This document shows positions 32,649 through 44,880 of a stretch of DNA of 64,000 bases, in pieces. Below the pieces are notes generated by a model, which was not told the origin of the DNA, did not search any database, and saw only the letters and a list, made by a program, of their open reading frames with translations. Positions within the stretch are counted from its first letter, which is position 1. Every line of letters starts with the position of its first letter. Position numbers and translations under genes: made by a program. Source of the DNA: Diplolepis rosae (Eukaryota > Arthropoda > Insecta > Hymenoptera > Diplolepididae); assembly GCA_030998225.1 (NCBI GenBank), contig JAPYXD010000680.1, positions 17,868,501 to 17,932,500 on the forward strand. Reading direction: 5' to 3'.

Positions 32649-34442
32649 TGTGTTGTGCTGATCTGTTCAATTAATCTTTTTTAATTGACTCACTGACATT
32701 ACTTTTCGGATAAACCATGCGTGAATAAATGATAATCAAAAACTGTATTTTTTTTATTTTAACTTGCCAAAATAATTACGATGGAAACAATATAATTATT
32801 ACTCGATAAATATTGAAACTGTAGTTCAAGAATAGCAAGCATCAATCAGGGCTATTTTGGGACACAAAGCGATTTTTTCGTCTAGAAAAAAATCAAAATT
32901 TAAACCAGAAGTTTTCGAAACCATTTACGGATGATTTGAGAATCTATCGTAAAGTCTCCAGTAAATTTCATTATGAAATTAAAAAATTTTTTAGAGTTAT
33001 GTAAACTCTACATTTTTCACAAATAGCTCCGCGGTTAAGACTATTTTGGGATAAGTTTTTTGTTTGGGTTTTGTTTGGGTTTGTTTTCACACTAAATTGA
33101 GATCATTAACCCACTTCAGGATAGGAAGTTAGTCCTTTTTTACTAAAAAACGGCGACAAATGACTAATTGCCCAGACAGAATAGGGTCACTGATTTTAAT
33201 TCAATAAAACTTTTACTGATTCAGATTTAGGGGGCATATTTTTTTTAAAACGGTTTCCTCTTTATTTTTTGGGAATTAAAATTCAAACACTGCACCGTAA
33301 CGATTTTAGACATAAAAAACTAGCGTCTCTCAGAATAGCCCCTAATTTATCTTCAAACAGCTTTAGTCGACGCATGCCATTTAAAAAATTTTAAGATATA
33401 TTTGGTGAATGCTATATACATATAAATCTTAACAAATAAGTCATGACGAATGAAAAATAACCATCGTAGAAACTTCTCAAAGTAATATTTATGCGCGTGA
33501 ACTCAGTGAAGTGTGCCTAAAATTGTGGTCGCGATTTTTATTGCCCCTTTTAAAATTAATGTCACTCGTTCGAGATTTCTGTCGTTGCCTTGAGGGGATG
33601 GAGGGAAGTTCCGGTATTGAAAAAGAAAAAAGGAATCTCGATCATACTCTTTTCGCACGGTGGCGTTGGCTCCCTAAAAAGATTCGGGTCATTTAGCAAA
33701 GTGCTACTTTGTGTCGCATAAAAAAAGCACCCGCGTCTTTCATGGATCGCCAAGCGACAGTTACTTTCATAGTCAGCGTTTTCTTCCAATTTCACCTTTT
33801 GCCTATCTTCAAGACGTAACAAATTTATTCTTAACCGAAAAATATATTCAATCGATCTAGTTAGATATAAAAATGATATGAAATATCATAAAGGAGCTTA
33901 AACTCAGATTGCTTTTATTTCGGGTGATATAAGTTATTTTTCTTCATAGAGTAAATATTAAAATGAATTCTGTGATAAAGGATCCCTGAATTTAAAGGAG
34001 AGACAATTTTCAGTTAAGTAAGTAAAATATATGGTTGGATCAAACAAATTTGTTGTCCGCATAACAACAAAATACTAGGGTTGAACCAAGAAAAACTCTA
34101 TTGGTTCAACCAAATATTTTTATAAGTGTATAAAATTTAGGTTGCAAGTTAAATTCTATTAAACTTTGCCACAAAAACTAGTAAAATCAAATAAGAATCT
34201 GATAAAATCAACTATATTTTCGGTTAATTTAACACTTTAATCTCACCAGTTTTTTCCGGTGCAGAAATTTATTATTGTTATTAAAATACTCTTTCATTTT
34301 AGGATTTGAAAATTCTAGATTTTATTATTTGTTTTCTCTTAAAACCTAATTCAGTGATGAATTTTTCACATTGCAGTTATTTTTTTTAATGATATGCAGT
34401 TAAAATGTGACTGTGTTACTGATTTTGATTTGGTCCAATTTT
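32649..34442. other. No gene seen; GC-richer patch near 33500-33800
   Basis: The patch holds open frames of 61 (+) and 86 (-) codons with no recognised domain and no clear splice borders. The last part (34040-34130) has the TTGGTTCAACCAAATATTT motif discussed for 36490-37010. Confidence 0.35.
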
Positions 34443-34450
34443 GACTGCAC

Positions 34451-34612
34451 CAGTGTTCTCAGAACGTGGACGTAAACGGCCCCCACCATGGAGCCTACCA
34501 GCTCATGGCTTTTTCCTCGCTCCACTGCCATAGGTTGGTTGAATGAGGAAGACACAATAAGCTTGAAGCATCAATGGTGGGGGCCGTTTACGTCCACGTT
34601 CTGCGAACACTG
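34451..34612. mobile_element. hAT-type MITE with 8-bp target duplication
   Basis: Element ends CAGTGTTCTCAGAACGTGGA and its complement TCCACGTTCTGCGAACACTG. Arms stay paired for about 40 bp (through GGCCCCCACCATGG). GACTGCAC at 34443-34450 is repeated exactly at 34613-34620. CAGTG ends plus an 8-bp duplication are the hAT signature. At 162 bp it is non-autonomous; the exact duplication suggests recent insertion. A diverged relative is at about 4130-4300. Confidence 0.82.
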
Positions 34613-34620
34613 GACTGCAC

Positions 34621-34960
34621 CTAGAAAAAAGTTTCTTTAATTGAAAAAAAATCTTGAATCAAACAAATTTGTGCTTTGCTATACGGCCATAGAATTGTTT
34701 CTTTGATTTAAAATAATTTCTTCATTATTTTTTTTTTCTTTGAATTAAAGAAATGAATGTATACGCAGTCGCATAATAGATATGTAATGCGATTCACAGA
34801 AAAAGTTTCTTTGCTTAAAATTATAAAATTAAATAAATTATTCTTTGAGTCTGCCAGTACTGTGTTTAAACCAGAAAAATATTTTTTCAAATCAAATAAA
34901 TAATGTTCAAATAGTATATTTATATTTATTTATATACGAACGATATTTATTGTTCGCTGT
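34621..34960. other. No gene seen
   Basis: AT-rich spacer between two palindromic elements. Confidence 0.4.
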
Positions 34961-35141
34961 GTACCGAAAGTTAAATGAGTCGGTGTGGTTTTGCGAGCGG
35001 AAAGTTGATTTTCACGCACTAGTGCAGTAAAATCTTAATTTTGTTTTAATTTTCCGCACAGTTGAAATTGTTCCGCATTAGTGCGGGAAAATCAACTTCC
35101 CGCACGCAAAACGTCATCGACAAGACTAACTTTCGGTGTAC
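34961..35141. repeat. Inverted repeat, arms of about 68 bp
   Basis: GTACCGAAAGTTAA on the left pairs with TTAACTTTCGGTGTAC-type text on the right (GACTAACTTTCGGTGTAC). GAAAGTTGATTTTC pairs with GAAAATCAACTTCC, and GCACTAGTGCA with CGCATTAGTGCGG. It is probably a foldback MITE. Confidence 0.6.
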
Positions 35142-38100
35142 GGCGGACAAAAAAAATTTCTTTCATTTTAAAAAAAGGCTAAAAACGTGACTTATTAAAG
35201 TACAATAAATTTTTATGTTCTGAAGGTGTTTATACTCCGAATTGAAGAAATTAAGTTAAAAAAGTGATTTTTTAAATTAAAATAAAACTTTTTTCTGGGT
35301 GTGATTCAGATTTAAGGGTAAATTCAAAAGAATAAAAATAATGGACAACTAGGCGACATTAAAATTTTAATCTTTATACTTTGGGAATGTTAATATAATA
35401 TAAATAAATAACATAATGTAATATAAATTGTTAAATTCAAATTCCAAGATCTCATTGTCTTCTAATTTAAAAGTTTTCCATTTTTCCATAATTTCTTTGT
35501 ATACGTTTTCTCACAAATCTTATTATTTGAAGTTGGCCATTTTGTTGACTTCTTATGTAAAATTTTAAACAACGTAATTTAAAAATTGTTTATCGTCTTT
35601 GTTTAGCCAAAAGTTAAAATCAAAATATGTCATAGAATGTTCAAAATAATGTCTGTCATGTGATATTTTTGGAAGTAAAATTGCTCTAGAAGTATTTTCT
35701 CCTAAAAGTTCCATTTTTCTTAAAAATAAGAAATTCTTCTCACGTTTTACTTACACGCGATCGAAAAAAACTTTCTGTTTTGAACAAATTAGAATTCTTA
35801 CTTTCCATTTATCACTTCCATTCTTTCTCTTCTTTTTTACGAGAGAAAAAAATTTAAAGAAGTTTCTCACACTTGGAAGGTAACTGGTGGTGCAGAAAAG
35901 AGGGTCCTGTAAAAATCTCTGTAGCGTAATCGTTTCGAAAATGCATAGTACGTTGTTAGAGTAATAAGTTATCCTTGTGGCGTGTGGCTTAAGGAAAAGT
36001 ACCGTTACAAAAGAAAAAGAAGAACAGATAAAGTGTTGTGTTAAGGAAATGGAAGAGAGGAGGTTCCACAAGGGCTTGTTAATTTATGGACTTATTTTTC
36101 CTGGTGCGCTGGCTCATTCATTTACCCTTTAATTACTTAATAACGTGTCCGCAAAGGAAAGATTTTGGATTTGATTAATTGAATTTCATCTCATGTCCTT
36201 AGAGGTAACGCGGAAGAAAATCGATCCACTGAATTAAGTCCCTTGCTTCTTGTTTTTTGTAGTTTGAAGTAATTTCATTATTTCCCAGCATTGATTTATA
36301 GTCTAGCACAATTATAAAATAATTAAAATGTATATACTTTGACTGCAAAGTGTAAATAAAAAATTGAATAGATTGGAAAATGAAAAAAAGGAAAAATAAT
36401 TTATTCATGTGGATATTTATCAAATACTCTTCTTTATTTATAGTATTTATGGATGGAAGTATTTACCTAAAAAGTTGAAAATTGATTGAAATATATTCAA
36501 AGGTAAAATGGTTAATTTAACTAAAGAATTTATTTCATCAAACCAAAGATTTTTTGTTTAGCCATGGTTTGGTTTAATCAAATAAATATCTCAGTTGAGT
36601 CAACCTAATTTTTTTTTACTTAAACAAAGATTTTGGTTCATTTAACAAAATTGTTTTATTAGATCAAGTATATATTTTTTGCGCGCGTGTCCTTTTTTTA
36701 TTGATGAAGATAATAATAATGACTCTAAAATTACATCTAGAAAAAAAAATTAGTTGATCATTTTGTCGAATGAACCAAGATCTTTATTCAAGTGAAACAA
36801 AGTTTGGTTATATTGACCATTACATAATTGATTTAACTAAAATATTTGTTTGAGCCAACCAAGTGATATTCAAACAAACCATTTTAGTTTCACGATATAA
36901 ATTATTTGTTTAAATCAACAAACAATTTGGTGAGACGTATAATAAGCAAATTCTTTAGTTGATCTGACTAAATTTTGGTTGATTTAACCAAATATTTTTC
37001 TGAGATGATTATTACACTAAATTAAAAAAAAATCTTTAAGACCATGGATCAATCGGACTACGAAACATTAATTAATTAATTCCATGGCCTTAAACATTGA
37101 CTTAATGCAAACATTTTTAAATGGAAGTTGTGTTCGAATTTGTTCGAATTTTAATCAGTTCTCATTTCTTCATAAAAATATTTTTTAATTCAACCATCTC
37201 ATAGATTCACGATAATAAATTTGCAACTCAAACAATGAAACTGATTCCAAGCTAGTATTGAAAATTAATTATTAAAGTCTAATTAATATTTTTATAATCT
37301 CCTAAGAGCAATTTTAATTATCAAAAACATTTAAGAATCGAATTTGTCGAAACGTGATTGACACTACTGAAGACCAGAATAAATTTACATCTTTAATTTT
37401 AAGCTATCCCCTACATTTCCATTTTTCATTTACTTTTTTATAAGTAGCATCAAATTTTTAATAAAATCTCCTTTAAGAGATTCAATTTACAAAATTGAAG
37501 AATGCACATAACTTAGCTTAGACTTCAACTGCCAATAGAAACTGTAAAACAAATAGATTAAATTGTTCTTATAGGAAAGTTGTAAATATAAATCTCGTAA
37601 GGTTTAAGTAGAGTGAGTTTATGTCCATCAGTTTTTATGGTACCACCATCAAATCTACCCTAAAGTCTCTCGCTGGCATTTTAACGACACTAGGAACGTA
37701 TTCCGTTCTGTCCGGCTTTTAGACTCCTGGATTAATTTACAGCCGGTTTTCACGGGATTCGATTTATCAGAGATTTTGATGCAATTTTATAGAGGAATGA
37801 AGTATTTGATTTTATTCGAAATAACGTATCGAGTATTGACGCGAGGCCTCGTCATGAAAAACCATCGTTTCGATTACTCGACGCGAAATCTATTGGCTCC
37901 AACAATCGATCTGATGATCTAAATAAAGATTACCTTCGCACGCGTGACGTGCAGATAGAAAACAGTAATTGTAGAATAGAATATAAACATTGATTTGTAT
38001 GGAAAATTTATGGTAAATTTATGAGCTTTGGGAATTTTATAACAGAAATTTTAAATTGGAAATTATCTTGTGATCAAATTATTTTTTTACAGATGGTTTT

Positions 38101-38252
38101 TCCAAGTATTTGAAACTTCAAACTAAAAGTAACAGAAATCTAATTGACATTTATGAATTGAAGTTTAATTTCAAGAGAAATTATAATATATGTTAGTCAG
38201 TGAGTATAAATAGTTTTTTGATCATATAAATGCCAGTATGATCAGAAGAATA
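35142..38252. other. No gene seen; loose TTGGTTNAATNAACCAAA motif cluster at 36490-37010
   Basis: Between 36490 and 37010 many short copies of TTGGTTNATTTAACCAAAT-type text occur in both orientations. The motif is self-complementary, and similar text is at 34040-34130 and 39560-39960. A slightly GC-richer patch at 37620-37960 has no exon-like frame. The rest is AT-rich. Confidence 0.4.
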
Positions 38253-38320
38253 GAATAGAATAGAAATTATTATAATAGAATATATAATAAATATTAAAAT
38301 AAAATAGAATAGATAGAAAT
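38253..38320. repeat. (AGAAT)n microsatellite, imperfect
   Basis: AGAATAGAATAGAATAGAAA and further AATAGAAT/AATATA steps. Confidence 0.6.
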
Positions 38321-38526
38321 TTCCCCATAATTTCTTCGGGATTATTCCACATTTTTCTTCGGGAAAATTATTTTTACCAAAATTTTAGGTAAAATTCCCG
38401 AAGAAATTTCTTACAGTGTGATTATGATTAAATTCTATGACCAGATTTTGGGTTAGATTTGGATATTTTCGTGTGATTATTCCATTATGTGTTTATACGG
38501 ATAAGTTCCCTGTCTTTCAATTTTTA

Positions 38527-39000
38527 CATTCTCATCACATGAGAAGGTATTAATTTCATGTGAAAAATGGCTTTTCAAATTTTCATGAAATATCGACGCT
38601 TTGAGACACTCTGAGTTATATCTTTTGTTTATTAACTAAAAATATTAAAAATAAACACTTTTGGTTTTTGGAAAAAAATTTCCATACAAAAAATAAAAAA
38701 TTCCCTTTGGCACCAAATCTATGCGGGATACGAAAAAACTGTTGAGGAACACATTGTTTATTTCAAAAAGCTCTACACATTTGCTTCTGGTAAATTTTTA
38801 TAGTGGTTATCTTTTTGGTTTATTAATCAAATATGTTTTTATAAGAATAAAAAATTCAATTTTGCCGCTAAAATATACGAGATACGGAAAAAATGTTAAG
38901 AAAAAAATTATTCATTTTAAAAATATCTACAACTTTGGTGTTGATCATTTTTTTACAGGAATTATATTTTTTGTTTATCAATAAAAAATGCAATGAGATT
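38527..39000 (+). repeat. Dispersed 152-bp-period repeat, long copy
   Basis: It begins with ACATTCTCATCACATGAGAA GGT and a CGACGCTTTGAGACACTCTG head. Units then follow with ATGCGGGATACGAAAAAACT near 38730 and TATACGAGATACGGAAAAAA near 38874. The 87-codon open frame lies within the repeat and is not called a gene. Confidence 0.6.
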
Positions 39001-40660
39001 ATGCCAATGGAGTGAGCAGATTTTTTAAATTCAATAATCTCCAAATCAAAAACTAAATTTGAATAATCTTATAAAACAACCTTTCTGCAGTACACGTGCA
39101 AAATATATTCCTTAAATTTTCAAACTACGGTCTAAGAATACACTCTAAAAAATGTATATTGTTCTTCCGCAACGTATTGTAATTTCTCAAGTGATGGTGG
39201 CGCCACTTTAGAGCAAATTCACAACACTTGTATTGTAACGCCGAAAATTACTTCACAAAGACTGTAGTTTTACACTTTGCAATACTTCCATATTAATTTT
39301 ACATTGCACACTGAGAGAAAAATTTTATTTTATTATTTTTATTTATTTTATTTTTTTAAATTGAGTTTTTGATTTCTTTGATTCAAACAAGTTATTTTTT
39401 GAAATTCCTTAAAAGAGTTCAAAAATTCGAATAAGAGAAATAACTTTCCATTGCGAGACTTCTGCTTCGCGTCCGATATTAGTGGTTGAAATTAATATCA
39501 CAGTGAATGAAAATATTTCTTGATAAAAACATACTTTTACTGTATATATTCTACACAGAGAAAACAAATTACTTGAATCAAAGAAATGCAGTACTGAATA
39601 CGTCCTATCAAATATACTTTTTTCCCTTAAGCTAAACGAATAAAATTATCGCTATATTAAAAAAAAAATGTTATTCAAACAAAATTTATTTTAAATCAAA
39701 CAAATTTATACAAACAAGCAATAATCCAAACAAAAAGGTTAGTGCTTCCAAAAAAAATATTCTTTTATATGAAACAAATTTGGTCAAACAAACAATAACA
39801 CTAACAAGAAGCTTCCAAGTTTTGAATAAAATATTTGTTTGAATGGAAAAAAAATCGTCAAACAAAGAATATGGTTTAATGAAACAAACAGTTGTTTGGC
39901 CGTAAAATAAAGGAATAATTAAAATATTGTTAAATCAAAAAAAGTTTTAATAGTATACCCGTCTGACCGGCGTAGCGCCAAATGAAGTAGAAGCTTAGGA
40001 AACATTCAAGACCTCTAATTTCTTTCAATGTATCAGATCCTAAATGACTGCGCGTGTGTCTTGATGACAAAGAGAGATTGAGATATGTAACTTCCCTCTT
40101 TGTAACCACAGAGCGCCACCCTTTATTTCGTACGTCCTATCTGTTCGTCTGAGTCAACTTCAATGCCAGCATCCTCATCCCCTTTTCTTCCTCAGTCCGA
40201 TGAGAAATAAAGTGGCCGTAAATTTTTCCGTTTGCTGCAGACCCCTATTCTTTTCTCCGCCTCTCTCATCGCTGACCTCAAAGAGTATTTAAGATACTGC
40301 CCACTACCTACAGAAAATATCCGACTTATACTTATCTTTCCACTCCACGAATTTCGAGTTCGAAAGAAATTATTGCGAACAGTTTCAAGGCCTTAAAGTA
40401 CATTATAAAACAGACTATAACATCCTAATGAAAAGTTCAATATATATCTATTTTATTAAAATATAGAGTACCATGAAGATTAAAGGGCATGTGATAATTA
40501 CTACATCCAAATTTTTCTAAATCATTTCAGTCGATTATGTCGATAATTAGAAGAGTGTATCATTCACCATGATAACCGAACTCTACCATATCGACCCTAT
40601 CAACCTGAGATTTAGAATTAACGTTATTTAAGACCAGGTGGAATTTTCAATATATATTTA
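39001..40660. other. No gene seen; motif cluster 39560-39960 and GC-richer patch 40060-40350
   Basis: 39560-39960 repeats AAACAAATTT / CAAACAANA text, like the 36490 cluster. The 40060-40350 patch (ACAGAGCGCCACCCTTTATT and on) is composition-wise like unique or conserved sequence, but I found no open frame with splice borders. Confidence 0.35.
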
Positions 40661-40830
40661 AACAATTTTTTCTGCGAAAAAAGGAACGCTTCCACTCTGC
40701 TAGGTATCGAGCCCAGGACCTTTCGATTGCCGTAGCTCAGATGATAGAGCATTCGACCGGAAATCGAAAGGTCCTGGACTCGATACCCAGCGGAGTGGAA
40801 GCGTTCCTTTTTTCACAGGAAAAATTGTTT
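40661..40830. repeat. Palindrome built on a tRNA-like core
   Basis: Arms 40661-40727 and 40763-40830 pair over almost 70 bp: GGAACGCTTCCACTCTGC against the complementary GCGGAGTGGAAGCGTTCC, and GGTATCGAGCCCAGGACCTT TCGAT against its complement. The loop holds the D-arm part of a tRNA-like sequence. The right arm matches the SINE text at 29062 and 46757. It looks like a SINE copy with an inverted duplicate of its 3' half. Confidence 0.7.
40729..40795 (+). tRNA. tRNA-like sequence (SINE-type, probably not a functional tRNA)
   Basis: GCCGTAGCTCAGATGATAGA GC has a good pol III A box. TTCGA-CCGGAAA-TCGAA forms an anticodon-like stem and 7-base loop. GGACTCGATACCC is a B-box-like T arm. The loop lacks U at position 33 and the acceptor stem does not close well, so decoding function is unlikely. 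Tool verification (tRNAscan-SE) would settle it. Confidence 0.4.
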
Positions 40831-41078
40831 TAATTACTACATCATTACATTTTATTGAATTTCGAAGTTTCAACATGTTTATGTCCACAATAAAGTTAAT
40901 TTTGTATTGAAAATTTGAAAAATCTTAAAGAAAATGAAAATGAATGAAGATAGACTATTTTTAGTTTTGTTAAATAGAAAAAAAAATTTAGCAATTGATC
41001 AACTTTTTTATTTTACAAAATATCTTTTGAAAGTTTGAAAAATATAAAGAAAAAGACGATAAGGAACATTCTCGAGCC
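40831..41078. other. No gene seen
   Basis: AT-rich spacer before the satellite. Confidence 0.3.
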
Positions 41079-43075
41079 ATTGAATTCTCTTGAAGTCAGT
41101 TGAGTCTCCTGAAGTCACTGAAGTCTTTTCAAGTGGTCTGAAATATTCTGAAGTTACTAAAGTTTCACATAGTCAGTAGAGTCATTTAAAGTGACTGCAT
41201 TCTTTTAATATTGTGAAATCATTGGAATCTTTTCAAGTCATGAATTCTCTTGATGTCAGTTAAGTCTCCTGAAATCACTTGAAGTATACTGAAGGTGTTG
41301 AAGTCTTCTAAAGCTAATCAAGATATTTTTAGGTCATTAAAGTATCTTAAATTCAGTAAAGTCACTTAAAATCACTTGACATCTTCAGAAGTCACTAATA
41401 TCTTCTGAATTTAATTGAAGTCTTCTGAACCTATTGAGGACCGTTGAAATAACTTGAAACATTCTGAGATGACGGAATTTTTTTTAAGTGACATGAAATA
41501 TTCTGAAGTTACTGAAGTCTCACATAGTCAGTAGAGTCATTTAAAGTGACTGCATTCTTTGAATATTGTGAAATCATTGGAATCAAAGTCACTGAATTCT
41601 CTTGAAGTCAGTTAAGTCTCCTGAAATCACTTGAAGTATACTGAAGTCACTGAAGTCTTCTAAAGCTAATCAAAATATTTTTAGGTCATTAAAGTATCTT
41701 AAATTCAGTAAAGTCTCTTAAAATCACTTGACATCTTCGGAAGTCACTAATATCTCCTGAAATTACTTGAAGTATACTGAAGTCACTGAAGTTTTCTAAA
41801 ACTAATTGAAATATTCTCAAGTCATTAAAGTATCTTAAATTCAGTAAAGTCTCTTAAAATCACTTGAAAATTTCTGAAGTCACTAATATCTTTTGAATTT
41901 ATTGTAATTGAAGTCTTCTAATCTCATTGAAGACTGTTTAAATAATTTGAATAATTCTAAAATGTTTCCAAGTCAGTAGTCTCCTGAAGTCACTTGAAAT
42001 ATTCTGGGTTCACTAAAGTCTTTTCAAGTGACATGAAATATTCTGAAGTTACTGAAGTCTCACATAGTCTGTAGAGTCATTTAAAGTGATTCCAATTTTT
42101 TCATATTACGAAATCATTGAAATCTCTTGAAGTCAGTTAAGGTAGTACTGTCGGCACGTAGCTAATCAAATGAGTACTTTTTCTCATTTGCTTCACGTAG
42201 TATCTAAATTTGTCAACGTCGCATAAGAAAGCGACTATACATGTATGTATAGCAGATGACTTCTTACGATACGTGAATGGCGCGCGCTTTCACTTATTCT
42301 GCAACGTTGCCACATCTATTTAATCACCGTCGGTTACTGGAGAAAAATTATATTTTTGCTTACTTAATAGTAGTTATGGCAGGATTTGTAAGTAAACTCG
42401 GTTTACCATAAGGTTAGGTTTTAATCGTCTCAAAATGCAATTACTAATTACTCCCCTCCACTGTACCCTAGGTCCTCAAAAATTTAACTGAGTCATTTCT
42501 GGCTTAATGTTCACCAGTGATTTCAAATTTATCAATATCTGAACGGTATTTCCATTTACGACAGTACTACCTTAAGTCTCCTGAAATCACTAAAGTCTTC
42601 TAAAGTTAATCTGAAATATTCTCAATTCATTAAATTCTCTTAACGTCAGTTGAATCTCCTGAAGTCACTTAAAGTTTTCTAAAGTCACTAAAGAATTTTA
42701 AAGCTAATTGAAATATTCTCAAGTCATCAAAGTCTCTTAAATTGAGTAAAGTCTCCTAAAATCACTTGAAATATTCTGGGGTCACTGAAGTCTTTTCAAG
42801 TGACATGAAATATTCTGAAGTTACTGAAGTCTCACATAGTCAGTAGAGTCATTTAAAGTGACTGCATTCTTTTAATGTTATGAAATCATTGGAATCTCTT
42901 GAGGTCATTGAATTCTCTTGAAGTTAGTTAAAATATACTAAATTCACTGAAGTCTTCTAAAGCTAATTAAAATTTGTTAATACCACTGAAATCTCTTAAC
43001 ATCAGTGAAATCTCCAGAAATCATTTAATATTCTCTGGAGTCATTGAAATCTTTTGACCAGGAAATAAGTCATAA
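41079..43075. repeat. Degenerate TGAAGTC-rich satellite of about 1.6 kb (interrupted)
   Basis: Nearly all of this region is built from variants of TCACTGAAGTCTTCTGAAGT-like units of roughly 18-20 bp. A higher-order block with CACATAGTCAGTAGAGTC followed by ATTTAAAGTGACTGCATTC returns near 41170, 41521, 42061 and 42833. If the 435 bp insertion (TTAA plus MITE) is discounted, spacing is about 350, 540 and 337 bp. The array is diverged, so it is old. No open frame survives. Confidence 0.8.
42141..42571. mobile_element. MITE with TTAA target site, inserted in the satellite
   Basis: GGTAGTACTGTCG starts right after TTAA 42137-42140. CGACAGTACTACC ends right before TTAA 42572-42575. The 13-bp termini are perfectly complementary and the duplication is exact: piggyBac-type and recent relative to the decayed satellite around it. 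At 431 bp it has no transposase. Confidence 0.85.
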
Positions 43076-44319
43076 AATGTTATCAGTAGTCAGTAAATTT
43101 GATGAGATTTCTAATACTTTAAAAGTGTGTTGTTTTGGTCGAGGTTAAATCCATATATAATACCATTAATAATGATCATGATATTTTCTTTTATAAATCT
43201 TTATTTACTTTGAAGTAATGCAAATGGATCAAGAATAGTTTAATGTTTTGTCTGATGTTCTTTCACGTAAAGTGTATATAATGAAATTCGAAGCTTTGAA
43301 TGATGGATAGCATATGTAAAAATGATCCGAGTTAAATAATCATCAAACAAATACTCTTTGTATCATCATCCGATGAAAAAATTGTCGAGTCACCCCAATG
43401 CTCGAAGGCAGTGAGTGCTGATTGAAAAGTTAGTGCGTCCCCAATCGAAAAGATGAGTCTTGGGAATGAAATCAGGGCGTTGAAAAGGGGGCGGCTGGAC
43501 TGGGGATTTAAGATCCGTTTCTGCGTTTTTCTATCGGTCCATTAGATAGTATTGGGGTTGACTTCCGTCGGAGTAAAACTCAGGTCACGCTCCATCCTCT
43601 TGATTCAACACGCCACTTGATTACATTAAAAATTCCTTTATGTGAATTCCACGACTGTTTTGTAAACCTCCTAAATTCCTTTAAAAACCATCCTAAGATG
43701 GTTCATTTCAATTCATTTCAAATTTAGTAACAATCAATAATTGTCAAAAGTTAATTAAAATTTGCACTCTGGATCCGATTCTAATGAGTTTTGATGCAGT
43801 GTCAGCGAGTAATTAGTGTAAATTGAAAAAGCTTCAATTAGTAAATAACTGTAAATTTCGTTTCTAGATCACTTTGTAATTAATTACTGGATGTATTACA
43901 GTAAATCGGGTGTCATTTAGTCCATTGCCCTGAATTTACTAACTAAACCTCAATTTGATTTATTGAATGCACTGCGGTAGAATTGCGTTCTGACTTTTTC
44001 TCCTGGTTTTTTTTTATGTTTCTCGTTTCGTTTCTGGGTTCGAGGCATCAAGTGAAAATGTTGTTAATGCGATCGATCTTTACTCCTCTACTATATACTT
44101 GCCACTGTTGAGGGTCTATGTGTTTGTATTTCGCGACGAATTGCACAATGACACGCACTTTCTTCCATGTTAAGTGCGCAAACAATGCTTATATTCTAGT
44201 ATTTTTATTTTTACAATCTAATCATATGAATTAATATTAGAGTTGTGTAAAGTTTAATATCGTCTTTTTTAAACAAATATCCACGCTCGATGATGCCCTT
44301 AATCAGAAAAATTTAGAAT
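43076..44319. other. No gene seen; GC-richer patch 43380-43620
   Basis: The patch (for example GGGCGTTGAAAAGGGGGCGG) differs from the AT-rich flanks and may be unique sequence, a UTR or a regulatory region. No frame or motif supports a specific call. Confidence 0.35.
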
Positions 44320-44880
44320 TTCTTATCTCATCCCAATTCTTGATAACGTTTTTGAAGTCCTTTTTGACGTTCTTTTTCACGTCCTTTGTATCTCCATTTT
44401 GACGTCTTTTTTCATATTGGTTTTGGCATGGTTTTTGAAGTCAAGTTTTTCAATAGGGAATTCCATACAAATTTTTCAGTAAATTTATAGAAATATCTAA
44501 ATGTGTGATATTTAATAAAATAGGTTCACAGTTAAAAAGTCTGGAAGTGTTTATTTACCGCAACCATAAGTCTCCTTAATAGTCCTTAATATTCTAGTAT
44601 TAATCATAACAAATAGTACTTACGTACAACACAAGTGAAAATGTTCATGGTTCTTTTTGTATTAAAAAAACAAAATGGCGTCAAAAATGATATATGTCAA
44701 GGGCGACGTCAAAAATAATGTCAAAACACACGTCAAAAACTGTCCTAATTCTTGACAACGTTTTTGACGTCTTTTTCCACATAATTTTTTACGTCATTTT
44801 TCATCTCCTGTTGACGACCCTATTTATATTGTTTTTGACATGGTTTTTGAAGTCAAGTTTTTCAGTAGGTAATTCAAGTA
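44320..44880. repeat. TTTTTGACGTC-rich duplicated block
   Basis: 44335-44460 and 44750-44870 are diverged direct copies: both run from AATTCTTGAYAACGTTTTTG to TTTTTGAAGTCAAGTTTTTC A. Between them, AACACACGTCAAAAACTG and GGCGACGTCAAAAATAATG carry the same motif inverted. A 69-codon open frame at 44694-44903 is inside the repeat and is not called. Confidence 0.6.

Noticed and set aside
35751..36071. 106-codon minus-strand open frame
   Set aside because: Low-complexity Phe/Ser/Leu-rich text with no domain, no convincing splice sites and no composition shift.
40729..40795. Functional tRNA gene
   Set aside because: No U33, poor acceptor stem, and an inverted duplicate around it; treated as SINE-derived.
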